A stretch of DNA of 64,000 nucleotides, taken from contig JAVLRN010000011.1 of NCBI GenBank assembly GCA_032821775.1, forward strand, positions 1,488,001-1,552,000. Reading direction: 5' to 3'. Numbering within the stretch: the stretch's first letter is position 1; every line of letters begins with the position of its first letter. The position numbers and the translations under genes were made by a program. The DNA comes from Sanguinoderma infundibulare (taxonomy: Eukaryota > Basidiomycota > Agaricomycetes > Polyporales > Polyporaceae). The notes under the pieces were generated by a model. That model was given only the letters and a program-made list of their open reading frames with translations. It searched no databases and was not told where the DNA came from. This document shows positions 11,616 to 23,485 of this stretch, piece by piece.

Positions 11616-14600
11616 GGGGATACGGTCGTAGGAGTGTGCGGATTGGGAGTGCGTGGGCTGCCTCGGTTGATGTGTGGTGGGGACCAGCGGGCGATTGGCG
11701 TGGCCTTGAGGCGGTTGGATGACGGGGGACGGGAGGGGTCGGCGGATGGGCAGATTTAAGGAGGAATCGCTAGCAGGCGAGGAGAAGCGCGCGAGGCGTT
11801 ATACCCGATGTGAGTAACAGCGATCCGGCCAGCGGGATACGCGCCTTTATACAGCCCGCCCCTGTACGCGAGTGTTTGCGAAAAGATGGGCTGCCCTGGG
11901 CAGCTCGGGGAGGACTCGTACGTGAGCTGTGCGCGACCGTCGACCGACGATGGCTCTTTGAATGATGACAATCCCAAGTCATGCTTTGAGGCTGTAGCCG
12001 AGGCGGTAGCTGCTAGTTGTTGCGCCGCAATTGTCTTTCGCCACCAGCTTTGGCCAAGTTCGCGGCTTTCTGGTTTTGTTCAGTCATCCTCCCAGGGACC
12101 CACTGCAAGAATAAGATGCCGGTGTGTCCTTCGCGACAAGGCCATTGCTCCCACACACAGCTTGCCGATGTCGCTCTGAGCAGTGGCCAGAATGTGGCGC
12201 ACAAAGTCCAAGTCGCCGGACCACCGACGTTGGGCGCAGCCATTACCGGATTGCCTGATCGGGACGCACGCTCTGTCCCGTGCCATATCCGGCAATCCAG
12301 CTCGGCTGCTATCGCCGATCCTCCGATTCAGGACGCGTCTGCCGGCGGCATGGCCGTATTCGGCAGCTGGCGGGGAGCGCGCGTTTCCGACTCGCCGCAG
12401 ACGGCCGGGATCTGGGATAAGTACGTTATGCAACATGGCGACCTCCCAACGCGGCCTTCGATAAATCTTCAGGCTTCCTCTTCCGTCGCTTTTCCACCCC
12501 TTTGTCTCATTATATTGATCATGCTCTCTCGCTATTCATTTCGTCAGAAGATCCCCGGGAATCTAACAGAAAGTGTAAATGCATACGCCCATCCCCAATT
12601 CACCTCTCCCCTTGTCTTCCCGGCATCTCTTTTGCGCATCCTCGTAACCACGGACCCAGGAATGGCGCCATCTTGGTCTCGCCATCCGCCTCGAGGCATT
12701 GTCCACCGTCCTTGTCTTACCTTACCCTACCAGTCGCAGCACATCCCAACCTAACGGGCGCACTACCCATCTTGTATTATCCCCCATTGTGCCTCCTAGC
12801 CCATGTCTTGCAACCAGGCGCGGGGTCTCGTGGTGACCGACACTGCAAGTCACGGCTCCTCTTCGCTCACGTAAGTACACCATCCATTCCTGCCGCCCCG
12901 CCCGCTGACCATATCCACCCATATCACACCCCGCGCGCCAGTCCTTCAGAGTGCCACCCTTCTGACGGATCCATTTGACAGAGGGAACCTGCTCGGCTAC
13001 AGGCCTTGCCACGCATGGTCGGCCCTTTGACTGCTTTCGCACAGGCACCCTCGACTGCGACCATCAATTGGCCTCGCTCTCACCTGGTCTGGGTCTCCAG
13101 CGCCAGCGCAGCCGACGCACTCTATCTTTCTTACCATGTGCTCCCTACCAGTACAGTAATCCAAACGTTGCACCCAGAACTGGATATGACGCCCGTCACC
13201 GTGTCATTTGCAAGACATCCAACGTGCCCGCTGCTTACTGGAGAGCTTTTGGTCGGATTGACTCAATCCTCCGTCCCACGCTAAGCTAACCCCATGCATA
13301 CAAACACCCGAACATTACTCTCTCGGGGCGGTTCTCCGTCACGTTCGCCCAGTCCTGACATGAAGCTGATTCTGGATTCTCGATGCCATCCTGCTGCGGT
13401 GCCCCCACTATCGGCTCTATCACTGTCCTCGATCCCGATTCCCCCTTCAAAGCTTGTCCAACGACATCCTCCGGACCTCTCCATCCCCCATTCCCGCGTT
13501 TGAATTGTCGACATCACCAAGCCTCAAGGTTAATGTTGGTCTCGATCCCCTTACGCCACGCCGCTTGCGCCCGTGCCAAAGCTGTGCCCGCCTGAGCCCA
13601 CAACAGTCATCCACCCTCGGTGAGCTCGGACACCCAGCCTCACCAGATCCCCGCTTTGGCCACTGTCCACGCTACGGCCGCAAGCTGGCCTGCCTCGGTC
13701 AACTGCTTACTAGCGCTTATTCTCCCCATCGAACCGGGACAGGACTAGTGCGCATTGTGTGGTACGCTAGTGGTGCTCGCAGTCGGGTGCGGGTTGCCGC
13801 ACGGCTTCTCGCAGCGGATCGTCGGCGGCCCAGGTGAGCCCCGTGCTGCAAGACATTCTCCACGCCAACGACCGATGACACGAAATTTGTGAACCTGAAA
13901 GACGCAGAAGGCACACGATAACCAACGAGAACTCCACGGGCCACAGTCTGGCAGGACGCCGCAGTTGCTAGGGTCTTCTTCGTCTTCTGACTTGCTCGTT
14001 CGGCCCCTATTCGCTGGTTCTGCCCGCTCTCCCACTCCACCCGCCTTCGACTTCGTGGGCACGAGGCCACGTTCACTCGTGGCCCGCGGTATTCGCGACC
14101 TGTTCGTTGCGAAGCCTTCGGTCGTTCTGCGGACTTTGCGGACGTGTGGGACGAGCCAATGGCTCAGCCTCCTCCAACGCGAAGCGATCGCCGCTGGCGT
14201 ACGATCCGCGAGAGTTTGCCTGTGTGGGTAGTGGCACCCGAGGAATGTGGCGAGACAGCGACGGCAGATGGCAGATGGCAGACGGGACGATCTGCCAGAA
14301 CCGGCGGCAAGAGAAGCATTTCTGATTCCAGCGTTCCGGTTAGGCTCGCCGCTTCGCATCCAGTCCTTGCGTCAAGATACAGTCCCGCTTCCACACACGT
14401 CATGCTCGCCCGAGCAGGCTATCATCGTGTTCGTCCCCGACTGTTGCCAGAACTTCGAGCAGTGGCGAGGCGGCTTCGAGGCGTTGACGTCGACGACGAG
14501 AAGGTTCGAGTCCGAGCTTCTGGATGGTCACCCCACCCCATCATCCGCATTCCCTGCGCTGCCCCGAACAAACAGGCCTTTCACCTTGGGATTCTCGCGT

Positions 14601-17600
14601 CGCGTGGAATGTTCAGTGCATCCAGAAGAGAGTGTCTGCGCCGGACATGCCACGATCAATATGTAAGTCTTATCAGTTCCTCTTGTGACCGGAACGACAC
14701 CACAACACTCACATCTCTCACAGCGCCAACCCGCCCGTCACCAAGAAGACACACCTTGTGGGCTTGCGCACGTTCAGGACTCAACAGGGCATAATGCGCA
14801 CAGGAAGGGCATCCATAGGACGGATATATTGCAGGTCTCTAGGAAACAGACTTCGATCTGCAATGCATCCGGCCTCCGAGCTATCTCTGCAGTCCCAGGC
14901 TTCCACGACGCGCACACATCGACGACCCTCGAGCCTCTACGTACACACGACGTTTTCCATCAAGCATCATCCTCAGAAACGATCAGAACCGGTAGCATCA
15001 GCGAGCACAAGCATTCCAGCCTGCCGTGCCGCAGGCTTGGCCTCGCATTCTCTCTGTGGATCCAGTCAGCCGCTCGGCGCTCGGGAGCTGTCGATGTCAA
15101 ACCGGTTTCGCGTCGACGTCGCTGAGAATGCATCGCAAGCTTGCCGCAGCCTCGAAGTCGTCGAGCGATGCGGTGATGCACCGTGCCGTGCCCGAACCGA
15201 CACCGTTGCCCCTGTAGAAAAGCGCGAAGGAACGTCGCCCCTTGCGCCATTGGCACCCTGGAGGCTGGCGCCCGGCGTCTTATTCGCTAGTTTGCACTCC
15301 CCCACCCAGAGCCAGAGTCCGACGTCTAGGAGGGTCGAGTTCGACGCATGCACGCACGTCCGGGTGCCTGGTCCTACCCGTGCACGTACTCTGACGGTGA
15401 CAGCGAACGCGCAGAGCAGGCCTGGAAGTCGGACCCTACCCGAGGACGCGAATCTGGACGGTGGAACCGAGAACTGCGATCCTCCCGTGAGCCGTCGTCG
15501 TCAGGGAGGGCAACGCGCGACGTCGCGACGCGGCGACGTGCCGGCCCCTCCCTTCCTCCTGTCTCAAGTCCACGTCCACGTCCTTCCCCCGCCGCTTCCC
15601 AAACAGGCTATACCGCGCGGACGGTGCGCCGGCTGGCAACGCCGACGCCGCATTACCCACGCTCTCGCGACGATGCCGGCAGCGACGCAGGTTCAGACAA
15701 TCTCCGGGTCCCCTCCCCCTATCCCATGGATGCTCGCGTCCGACGAGTCGCGCGCGCAATTGTCCAACGTTCAACGTTCTGATGTCGACGCCCTGGGAGT
15801 ACATGTGGTGATTGAGTAATTGAGTACATTGAGTGTTTAGAGGGGCGCCGTTCCGCGTGGGGAATATCTTCATTAATAGGCGTACGCGTGCAGTGGCACG
15901 GGTGGTTTGCGGATGCGGTGGGAATTCACTCTCGCAAGAAGGGCACGACATCTAGAGCGGCGCCGGCAGGGGCCTCGAACTTCTCCCGATCGCTCCGACA
16001 GTGAAAAGGCCTGTTTGCCGACACAAACGTCCGCAGTGTGTTACGAACGTGCTCTCGCGAGCTCTCTCCGGTTCGACACTGACGCGACACCGTACAGTCG
16101 AAACCCTCTTATCCCGTACTTCTCTTAACCCAAATCACCTCATAACCCATGGATTTCCCGCTCTCCCAAAACAAGCGCCTCTGCCAAATCGACCTCTTAT
16201 AACTCATAGATTTTTATGGGATAAGAGGGTTTCGACTGTACATATGCTTTGTGCAGCTTCTTTCCGACGGTTCGCGAGGCGCGCTACGTCCACCACCACT
16301 CCACCGCGCTCCCGCAACGGTTGCGGCCAGTGGAATCTGCGAGTGGACGCTTCGCGTTTCTTGTTTGACAGATTCCTGCCATCGAAGGTTGCGACGGTCC
16401 GACCCGTCGGGGCTTTTCAGGCACCGGAACTCGCGTGGAGAAGGGCGATTTGGGTAAGAACCGTGGAGGAAGGGAATTCTGCTGGATGCACTCGCGCACT
16501 TACACGGCCATGGGAGCGAGAGGGATGAAGATGGGTACCGGTATGGGTGATGCTCCCCGCGCGCCGTGCGGCTGGTCCTCGAGTCGCCCGCGACGCGAAC
16601 CCTAGAAATTTGCTGACCACGACGTGAGTCAAAGAGTCTGTATTCGATCCTCACGTTCCAGCTGGCTCGAGGGCCCCCCTCGCACCGCTCTCTCGTCATA
16701 TGCAGGCGTCCGCTCGCGTTCTATTGAGCGTCCAGCATCCGACCTGGCAAGGTTGCGGAACTCGAGACGCGAAGCCAAATTACAGTTGCTCGCCGGGGAA
16801 GCTCTCGACCCGACCCGACCGACCTGCGCTGTGCAGAGAGAGCAGCTTGAGAGCGTGTCGCGTGTGCCGCAGACTTCTGCTCGGGCTGCTGGTGGCACAT
16901 GTCGACATCCTCGGCAGAGTCTCTCCCCCGCGCGCGGTCGGGGGCGTCTCTTTCAAATAAGTTCCAACCTTGAACCTTGCACCTTCGTGGAGGCCCTAGA
17001 CCGTCGCGCTGCTCGATCGGAGCCTACAACTGCGCCATCGTCGCGGAGCGCCTTGGCCAGGGCGCGGGCGGCGGTATGTAATGATCGGTTATGATTGGCC
17101 CAGGGGCACGCGCAGCGAGGTGGTCGGGTCACCTTCTCTCGCTCATCCGACCGACGTTGGTCTGGAGCGTCGCGGAACACCCCGGTGGACTGAGTATCGA
17201 CCGCTGGTTTTCGTACAAGCCTCGGGCTGGATCCTGAGAGCGCCGGAGCCGTTACTTCATCTACGCTCCTTATGCCCGTCGCAACGGCACAGGAGGACCA
17301 CGCGATAGCTGTTGTGCGTAAGTGGGGTGGGCTTGCAAACACGAAACGCTCCCCGAGTGAGTCAAGGAATGGTCCAATCGTCCTGGGCCCCCATCTGGGC
17401 CGTCTATCTCGAGAAGAGCTGACCGTCATGCCTGGACACGGTCTGTCACTTACGAATGCTGCACCATGTGTCCGTCTGGCTGCCTGACTGAGGACACCTA
17501 TTGTCTCCACGCCAGCACGGGGGGTCCGAAAGGGTTCCGACGAGATGATGACCCGCCCTGTTTCCGCGGGGTTAAGTCGACGCAGGGTTTGTGTTGTCGC

Positions 17601-19082
17601 TGTGATGTGTACACGGGGCGCGCACTGCCCCCGAGTACGGGCCCTGGCGCGGCTCTCGGAAAGCTGTCGTTCGTTTGAGTGGTAGAACGAGCTAGGATGC
17701 CAAAGAGAATAGAGTCACCATGATGGACAGACATATCACGCCCGATGTCGTGCGGCTGTCGTGCGTTCAAGACTTCGGAGAGGGGAAACGATTGTAAGCT
17801 GAAGTCGTCCCCGAAGGCGGTGATCCACTTACTTGGGCCAATGAATGCAGGCTGTGTGTCTGTGTCAAGTGCCACCCTGTCCACCTGTCCCCAACCGAGT
17901 CGTGCCATGTAGACTCAGAGACTCAGAGATCGAGTAAGCGACGTCTGCATGGGAGCGATTGGCGCATCAGGAAGTTTTTTTGTCTTCGGGATGATAAGTA
18001 TGTACTGGGATTCAAGGGGGTTGCCGCCGTGGTTCGCGAGCTTGTCCGAGTACGAACGTCGTGGCAACGCGTCCTACATACTGAGCCGGCAATACGGTAC
18101 GAGGATTCTTCTGGGGCAGCTTCTTGATGACGAGGATTGGAGCCAAAATGAAGCCCGCCCTGGCTTCGACCTGTAGGGAGCATGCATAATAACGCAGGCG
18201 CGTGGCGACGCTACCGACGCAGCTACGACGGTGTGGGGGTCCTGCTTCATGATATCATGACCAGGTGAGCTTAAGTGATGACTGCACGCGCAATCGCCGC
18301 GGATCGGACGTGGTTGCGAGCTCCGCGTTCGTGGTCCTTGAGTATCAGCTGGCAAGCGGTGCCGGGGTACAGGAAGGGGAATGCAGGCACGGCGGGATGC
18401 GGGCTTCTGCCGCGTCGCGGGTGATTCGTGGGGCGTGGGTCCGTTCGTTCTCGAGAATGGAGGCTTAGGCAGAACCTGATGCCCGTCCCGCGACGTGTGT
18501 CATATGGTGCCACCGCGATCCATATGTTGCGACCTGCGTAAATGTGAAGACGGCGTGGCTTGGATTGAAGCATTCCACTCACTTGCGGGGCTAGCGATGG
18601 TGGATGTGGTGGCACCCCACTGTCCACGCTAGCGGCGCGATGGTTGAGAAAACGGTAGTGCTCTACTGGCGAGATACGTTTCTCCCCATTCCACCAAAAA
18701 GTTGACCTGTCAACGTTTTCGGGGCAAAGATCTGAATATCTTTGGAGGGGACGCTGGCTGACTAGTGACGCTTTGCATCTGGTTAAGTCTCCCGAAAGTC
18801 CCAATGTCCTCCGTCGCAAGCCCCCCGCCCGCAGAACGTAGAAACAGGTCCAGTTCGAATAACGGTGAGTCGGTCTAGGTTTGCGTGGGACATTAACGGA
18901 GTTCGGATAGCGGGGAGGAAAAACAGGCAATAACGTTACTCATATCTGTACAAACACCGTCCAATGGCATACGCCTTCCGACCTCTCTCCTCTTCTTTAC
19001 AGCGCCCCGTGGTATCTCGACAACACAATGCCCATCCAGCCTCGGTATTGTACCTCAGCGCCCAATACTTGGTCTGCGCCTT
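11616..19082. other. 7.5-kb stretch without a recognisable gene
   Basis: Both strands are open over long distances simply because the DNA is GC-rich. The longest frames (for example 14758-15819 plus, 12017-12754 plus, 18271-18930 minus) use many non-preferred codons (AGG, CGA, ATA), are low in complexity and match no family I know. There are single intron-like signals, such as GTAAGT at 12870 followed by a CTGAC branch site and CAG, so an unannotated or non-coding transcript starting near 12.4 kb is possible. One MITE is annotated inside. I cannot exclude fast-evolving or decayed genes. Confidence 0.5.
16095..16238. mobile_element. Pogo/Tc1-mariner-type MITE
   Basis: A 144-bp element bounded by perfect 21-bp terminal inverted repeats beginning CAGTCGAAACCCTCTTATCC and flanked on each side by TA, the target-site duplication of the Tc1/mariner/pogo superfamily. 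The CAGT end and the lack of any open frame fit a short non-autonomous derivative of a pogo-like element. The interior is AT-richer than the surroundings and repeats a motif related to the ends (AACCCATGGATTT, AACTCATAGATTT). Confidence 0.8.
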
Positions 19083-20011
19083 CTAGTCGAACCCGCCGTA
19101 CCAGCTGAGGAGGGTCTGGGCGAAGAAGACAAAGAGGACAAAGAGGAAGATGGCGAGGAAGACAAGGAGGCCGCTGAACCGGAACCAGTACAGCTCTGCG
19201 AGCTGCTCGAGGTAGCGGATCATAACCTTGCCCGTGAGCTTGGACTCGCCCTCGGAGCGGACGCCAAAGGAGAAGGGGACTTCAGCGATCGCCCTGCCAG
19301 AAATGTTGCACTTGACGAGTAGGTCGAGGGCAATCTTGAACCCGTCCGAGTTCAGATTGCGCGCCTTGAGGAACTGCGAGGGGCGGCGTGACGTGAGGAC
19401 TGCGAAGAGGTGGGGGAGGTAAAAGGAGGACGCACCGTTTCCTTGCGGATGCCAAAGAAGCCAGACATGGGGTCGCTTGCGGACGTGAGGGGGAGGGCGA
19501 GCATGCGCGCGCCGGAGGAGATGACGCGACGGTAAAGCGGCCAGCCCTCGTCAATCTCGACACCCTTTGCGTACCGGGTGCCGAGGGCGAATTGTTTCGT
19601 GGGCGACATGGCAGCAAGCATGGCGGGGACGTACTCAGGAGGGTGCTAACGCAGAATCATGTTTCGGCGAGCGCATCTTTGCCGTAAGCGAATACGCACC
19701 TGCAAGTCGGCGTCCATGCATAGCATATTGTCACCCTGGGACTCCCTGAAGCCGCGAACGACGGCACTGCTGAGCCCACGCTCTGTTGTGCGAACGATGA
19801 TGCGAACGTTGTAGTTTTCGCGCCGGAGGTCGTCGACAGTCTCGACGGAACCGTCGCGCGAGTTGTCATCCACGACAATGACCTCCACCTCGCGCGGGTT
19901 AACGGGAGAACCGGGCTGCGACAGCGCGCCGAAGATACGCGTCACGAGCGGGCGCAAGTTGCCATTCTCCTTATACGCGGGGACGACAACGGAGTAGTGA
20001 ATGCCAGACAT
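19083..20011 (-). CDS. DPM1: Dolichol-phosphate mannosyltransferase
   Basis: Exons 20011-19700, 19645-19436 and 19373-19083 give 270 residues. The enzyme makes dolichyl-P-mannose from GDP-mannose at the ER for N-glycans, O-mannosylation and GPI anchors. A GT2 fold is seen: SVVVPAYKE near the start, EVIVVDDNSRDGS for the nucleotide, and the metal-binding DAD of CMDADLQ, which ends exon 1. SDPMSGFFGIRKET and NLNSDGFKIALDLL follow. The C-terminus has a membrane helix (FSGLLVFLAIFLFVLFVFFA), so this is the yeast-type enzyme with its own anchor rather than the short human/S. pombe form that needs DPM2/DPM3. Introns are 54 and 62 nt. The gene diverges from the large HET gene, 682 nt away. Confidence 0.95.
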
Positions 20012-20693
20012 ATTCGAGCTTGATATGGCTATTGAGGCGCGGGTCGGAAAGGGAGTCGAGAAACCAGTTCGTTGAAAGGGTGTGGAGCAGTCCGAGTTTG
20101 GCGGGAGATGTGAGAAAGAATACAAAGGAAGGAGAGGATGAGGAGACTTTGAGGTCTACAATAAACGGACGGTGGAGAAGGGTATGAGGTGGCAGTTGGA
20201 CTTGTGTTGCGATGCAGTTTCAAGGACACGTCGATCAGCCACAGACTCTGAATCCCACGCGCAGCGCGGTACCGCCACCGCTCTTTCCTCTCTCATTTCC
20301 CGGATGTCTCCAAGGTACCTTCCCATTCAACCACTGCCTTCTCGTCCTTTTCTCGCGCTGCGCATTACCTACGGCCCCCGGTTCTCGCACCCAGCACCAT
20401 CATGAAGGCATGCTCAACTCGATCATGACAGGTGTCGAAATGTAAGTAAGTACTGATGCCAACCGTTCAAAGATGCAGACCGCAGCGAGCTCCAGGCGCA
20501 CAGAATACCTGTGCAGCGCTCAATGCACCACGACTTGAATTTCTCCCACATCCTAGGTCGTTCCGGTCCTTTCCTCCTAGCCGTTAAGGACTTGCTCTCT
20601 CGGGCTGGCGACGGCCTTGACCACGCTCAGGTGCAAGCCAATCAACTCGTTGTTTCCCACTGTGCTGACATGCTTTATGTAGGACATTGCGAT

Positions 20694-22970
20694 ATGCGTC
20701 TGCTCGACACCGAGACCGGGCAGTTTATCGAATTCCACGACGTAGGAAAATTGCCAGCCTACGCTATCCTATCGCATACGTGGGACCCGCAAGGCGAACA
20801 AACGTATCAGGAGCTCCGCGATGTCCAAGCCAACCTTTCTGCAGGTACTCCCCTCGTCAAACCTGGCATACCCATACCCCCGCCCGCTACCGAGACGCCC
20901 GCACCTTCTTGCTGGAACGACCCTTCTATCTCGGCCAAGGTTCGAATGGCATGCGTCATTGCGCACTCGCACGGCTATCGATACATCTGGATCGACTCGT
21001 GTTGTATCGACAAGACGAGCAGCGCAGAGCTGTCCGAGGCTATAAACTCAATGTATCGTTGGTATGGGAAGGCGGCTATATGCTATGCCTTTCTTGCCGA
21101 CGTCTTCTCCGACATGGACGTCGCATCGCAAATCCGTCGAAGTCGATGGTTCACCAGGGGCTGGACGCTCCAGGAGCTCATCGCGCCCCGTAACGTCGTC
21201 TTCCTTTCTCAGAATTGCGAAGTACTTGGCTCGAAATCAACTCTTGCACCACTTCTGGAGGAAATCACCGGTATAGAGCGCATGGTCCTCACCCACCAAA
21301 AGCACCTCGACGCTGTCAGCGTCGCCACTCGCATGTCATGGGCCTCAAGACGAACTACTACGCGGGTGGAGGATGAGGCGTACTCGCTCTTGGGCATCTT
21401 CGACATCAACATGCCTACGCTATACGGTGAAGGGCGGCGTGCGTTCGGGCGGCTCCAGGAGGAGATTTTCAGACAGATCCCTGACCAGAGCCTCTTCGCG
21501 TGGGGAACCACCTACCTCGCCTCGCCTCAAGCCCGGGCCGACCAGCATCATGGCCCTGGAGACATTCATGCTCCGAGAGGCATCCAATTCATTATTGAAC
21601 TTGACAACGAGGTCCCAAGCCTCTTTGCACCCTCACCGTCGTATTTCGGACACGCTGACCACGTCCGCGCCCTCCCTCTGGAAGTCGCCAATCGACGGCT
21701 GGGACGCGACGGGGCCATGACAATGCTTCCCATCCCTTCTTACACAGCGACCCCGTACGGTATGCGCACCGAGCTTTTGCTGCTGGACGTGCAGTACTTT
21801 CCCTATCGCGGGTCCATCAGATCACGCTATGCCAGTGGCCAATGGCTCCTCGCGATCCTTGCGTGCGAGCATGCGCAGCGTGAGGGAGAGCTACTGGCCC
21901 GCCTCTGCTTCACGCGGTCTTCCTCGTCCCTGACGGGAGCCTTGCGGGCAGCGCAACTCTACCGAAAGGACACTGCCGGTTCGACTCCGAATTTGGGGGA
22001 AACAGGCAGCTTTGTCCCTTGCCAGCTGCTGTCGTTGTCCACGGCCCATCTCCGGCGTTTTCACTCGCACTTGTCCGTGCAGGCGTGCTATATCCCCTAT
22101 CTCACCCTCGGCCTCGACGACGCGCCGCCCGGGTCGTCGTCCCACCCGCGCCGCTGGACCGGACGGTGCACGCTCCCCAAGTGGCAGGATGCGGTCCTGC
22201 AGGCGCAAGGCTACACCGTCACGACACGCGCACAGGCCCCAGACGCTCCCTCGGGTCTGTATTGCCTCACGATTTCCGGGGTCCATGCTATCACGCTCGA
22301 GTACCGATACCGCCTGGGTCGTCAGCCGAGCGGCGGACCCGTAGCCGACGAGGAGGACACCTCTGGCCTAGGATCCGAAGTCACTCGCAGCGACTCCCTG
22401 GAGGCTTCGCACACTCCGGGCGAGCTGACGGTCTGGTTGGACGCAGCGGTAGCCCCCTCCAGCCCGTCTGTCCCCGTCGCCCCTGCACCCGCAGCGGGCA
22501 CCATCAGCCACGAGCTCTCTGGCCCGTACGTGTGGGTCGACTTTTGCCTGCAGCGCTTCGAGTTCCCCGAGATCACCTTGAGGACGTCCGAGTCGATCGA
22601 GGATGGCGACAGGTCGCTCATGAGGCTCACTCGGACGATCCGCCTCAAGGTGGCCATCGAGCCCATCGCGGAGACGGACTTGGAGGGCTCCTCCTACTCC
22701 CATCACATCCTCGTCGAGCTCGTGGAGGGTGGCCAGCTGGAGGGCTTGCAGTCTGAGACGGACACCGGTGTCGCGGGGGATGTTTCGTCGGGCCCGGCTG
22801 ATGTCCACTCGCCGTCTCGCGGTATCAAGGATGATAAGGAGGGAGGCGGTTCTTGGGCTTCGAGGTTCGGACAGCGCTTCAAGCGCGGTCTCGGTAGCAA
22901 GGGCCATTCGCAGGATGGGAATAGTTCAAGCTCCAATGTTGCCTCTTACCTAGGCAACTCGGAGAGCTGA
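20694..22970 (+). CDS. Large HET-domain protein
   Basis: A single uninterrupted exon of 758 residues. The ATG at 20694 (MRLLDTETGQF) is the usual start of basidiomycete HET proteins; the frame stays open further upstream with an ATG at 20523, which would add 57 residues of no known character. The HET domain runs from YAILSHTW (residue 23), through YRYIWIDSCCID (about 95-105) and RGWTLQELIAP (about 155-165), to DEAYSLLGIFDINMPTLYGEG (about 226-246). The remaining 500 residues are unassigned and end in a Gly/Ser-rich tail. Probable role in allorecognition or programmed cell death, by family only. Its 3' end is present a second time downstream. Confidence 0.85.
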   Translation: MRLLDTETGQFIEFHDVGKLPAYAILSHTWDPQGEQTYQELRDVQANLSAGTPLVKPGIPIPPPATETPAPSCWNDPSISAKVRMACVIAHSHGYRYIWIDSCCIDKTSSAELSEAINSMYRWYGKAAICYAFLADVFSDMDVASQIRRSRWFTRGWTLQELIAPRNVVFLSQNCEVLGSKSTLAPLLEEITGIERMVLTHQKHLDAVSVATRMSWASRRTTTRVEDEAYSLLGIFDINMPTLYGEGRRAFGRLQEEIFRQIPDQSLFAWGTTYLASPQARADQHHGPGDIHAPRGIQFIIELDNEVPSLFAPSPSYFGHADHVRALPLEVANRRLGRDGAMTMLPIPSYTATPYGMRTELLLLDVQYFPYRGSIRSRYASGQWLLAILACEHAQREGELLARLCFTRSSSSLTGALRAAQLYRKDTAGSTPNLGETGSFVPCQLLSLSTAHLRRFHSHLSVQACYIPYLTLGLDDAPPGSSSHPRRWTGRCTLPKWQDAVLQAQGYTVTTRAQAPDAPSGLYCLTISGVHAITLEYRYRLGRQPSGGPVADEEDTSGLGSEVTRSDSLEASHTPGELTVWLDAAVAPSSPSVPVAPAPAAGTISHELSGPYVWVDFCLQRFEFPEITLRTSESIEDGDRSLMRLTRTIRLKVAIEPIAETDLEGSSYSHHILVELVEGGQLEGLQSETDTGVAGDVSSGPADVHSPSRGIKDDKEGGGSWASRFGQRFKRGLGSKGHSQDGNSSSSNVASYLGNSES

Positions 22971-23140
22971 GCCTGTGCCGTTTGAATGCTACCTTGGATG
23001 CCATCGACACTGTCACTATGAAGGCTCCCGGATGCTCTGTCAACAGTATCTGAACTACTTGGTCATTCAAGTTCTTGTGGCGCTGTATACCGGTCAGGAG
23101 TCTTGGGGCCGGTTTGGGACCTACCAATAACAATGTTCAG
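22640..23140 (+). repeat. 3' end of the large HET gene, duplicated downstream (unit A)
   Basis: This stretch, the last about 110 codons and 170 nt of downstream DNA, is clearly similar to 25577-26016. Shared landmarks in order: AAGGTGGxCATxGAG, GAGCTCGTGGAGG, GGACACC, CAGCGCTT, CTCGGT, GTTGCCTCTTA, and the downstream GTGGCGCTGTA with ACCGGTCAGGAGTCT. Unit A is intact. Confidence 0.75.
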
Positions 23141-23485
23141 CCCCAGTGAGAACTTGCTACCGTCTACTGCGTGAGTGTCGAGGCGTCCACGGTGCGGCAG
23201 AGGCCATTGAGATGAGGGCCTACTACCTAGTCCATGATAACTCGAACGACCTACGCAGATTGTTCCTCTCAGCAATGACGAACGAAAATAATGAACGTTG
23301 ACGCATGGAAAATCTGGATACGTTGTTACACAATCTTTGGGCGTGGTCTTCCTTTCTTCCTTGACCGAGGTGCGTTGCCCCACCTCCATCGATATTCCTC
23401 GTCTCCGAACTCGCGAGCTCTGAATAACTGTCGCCTAGCAAATCCCCTTTCCATCCAGCTCTCCTTGCCGCTATAGTGTTTCACG

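Noticed and set aside
14500..14525. GGTTCGAGTCC, resembling a tRNA B box
   Set aside because: The bases on each side do not form the five-pair T stem and no acceptor stem or anticodon arm is found upstream.
14758..15819. 353-codon open frame on the plus strand
   Set aside because: Low-complexity, Arg/Ser/Pro-rich sequence with non-preferred codons, overlapped by equally long frames in other phases; no domain. Openness is explained by GC content.
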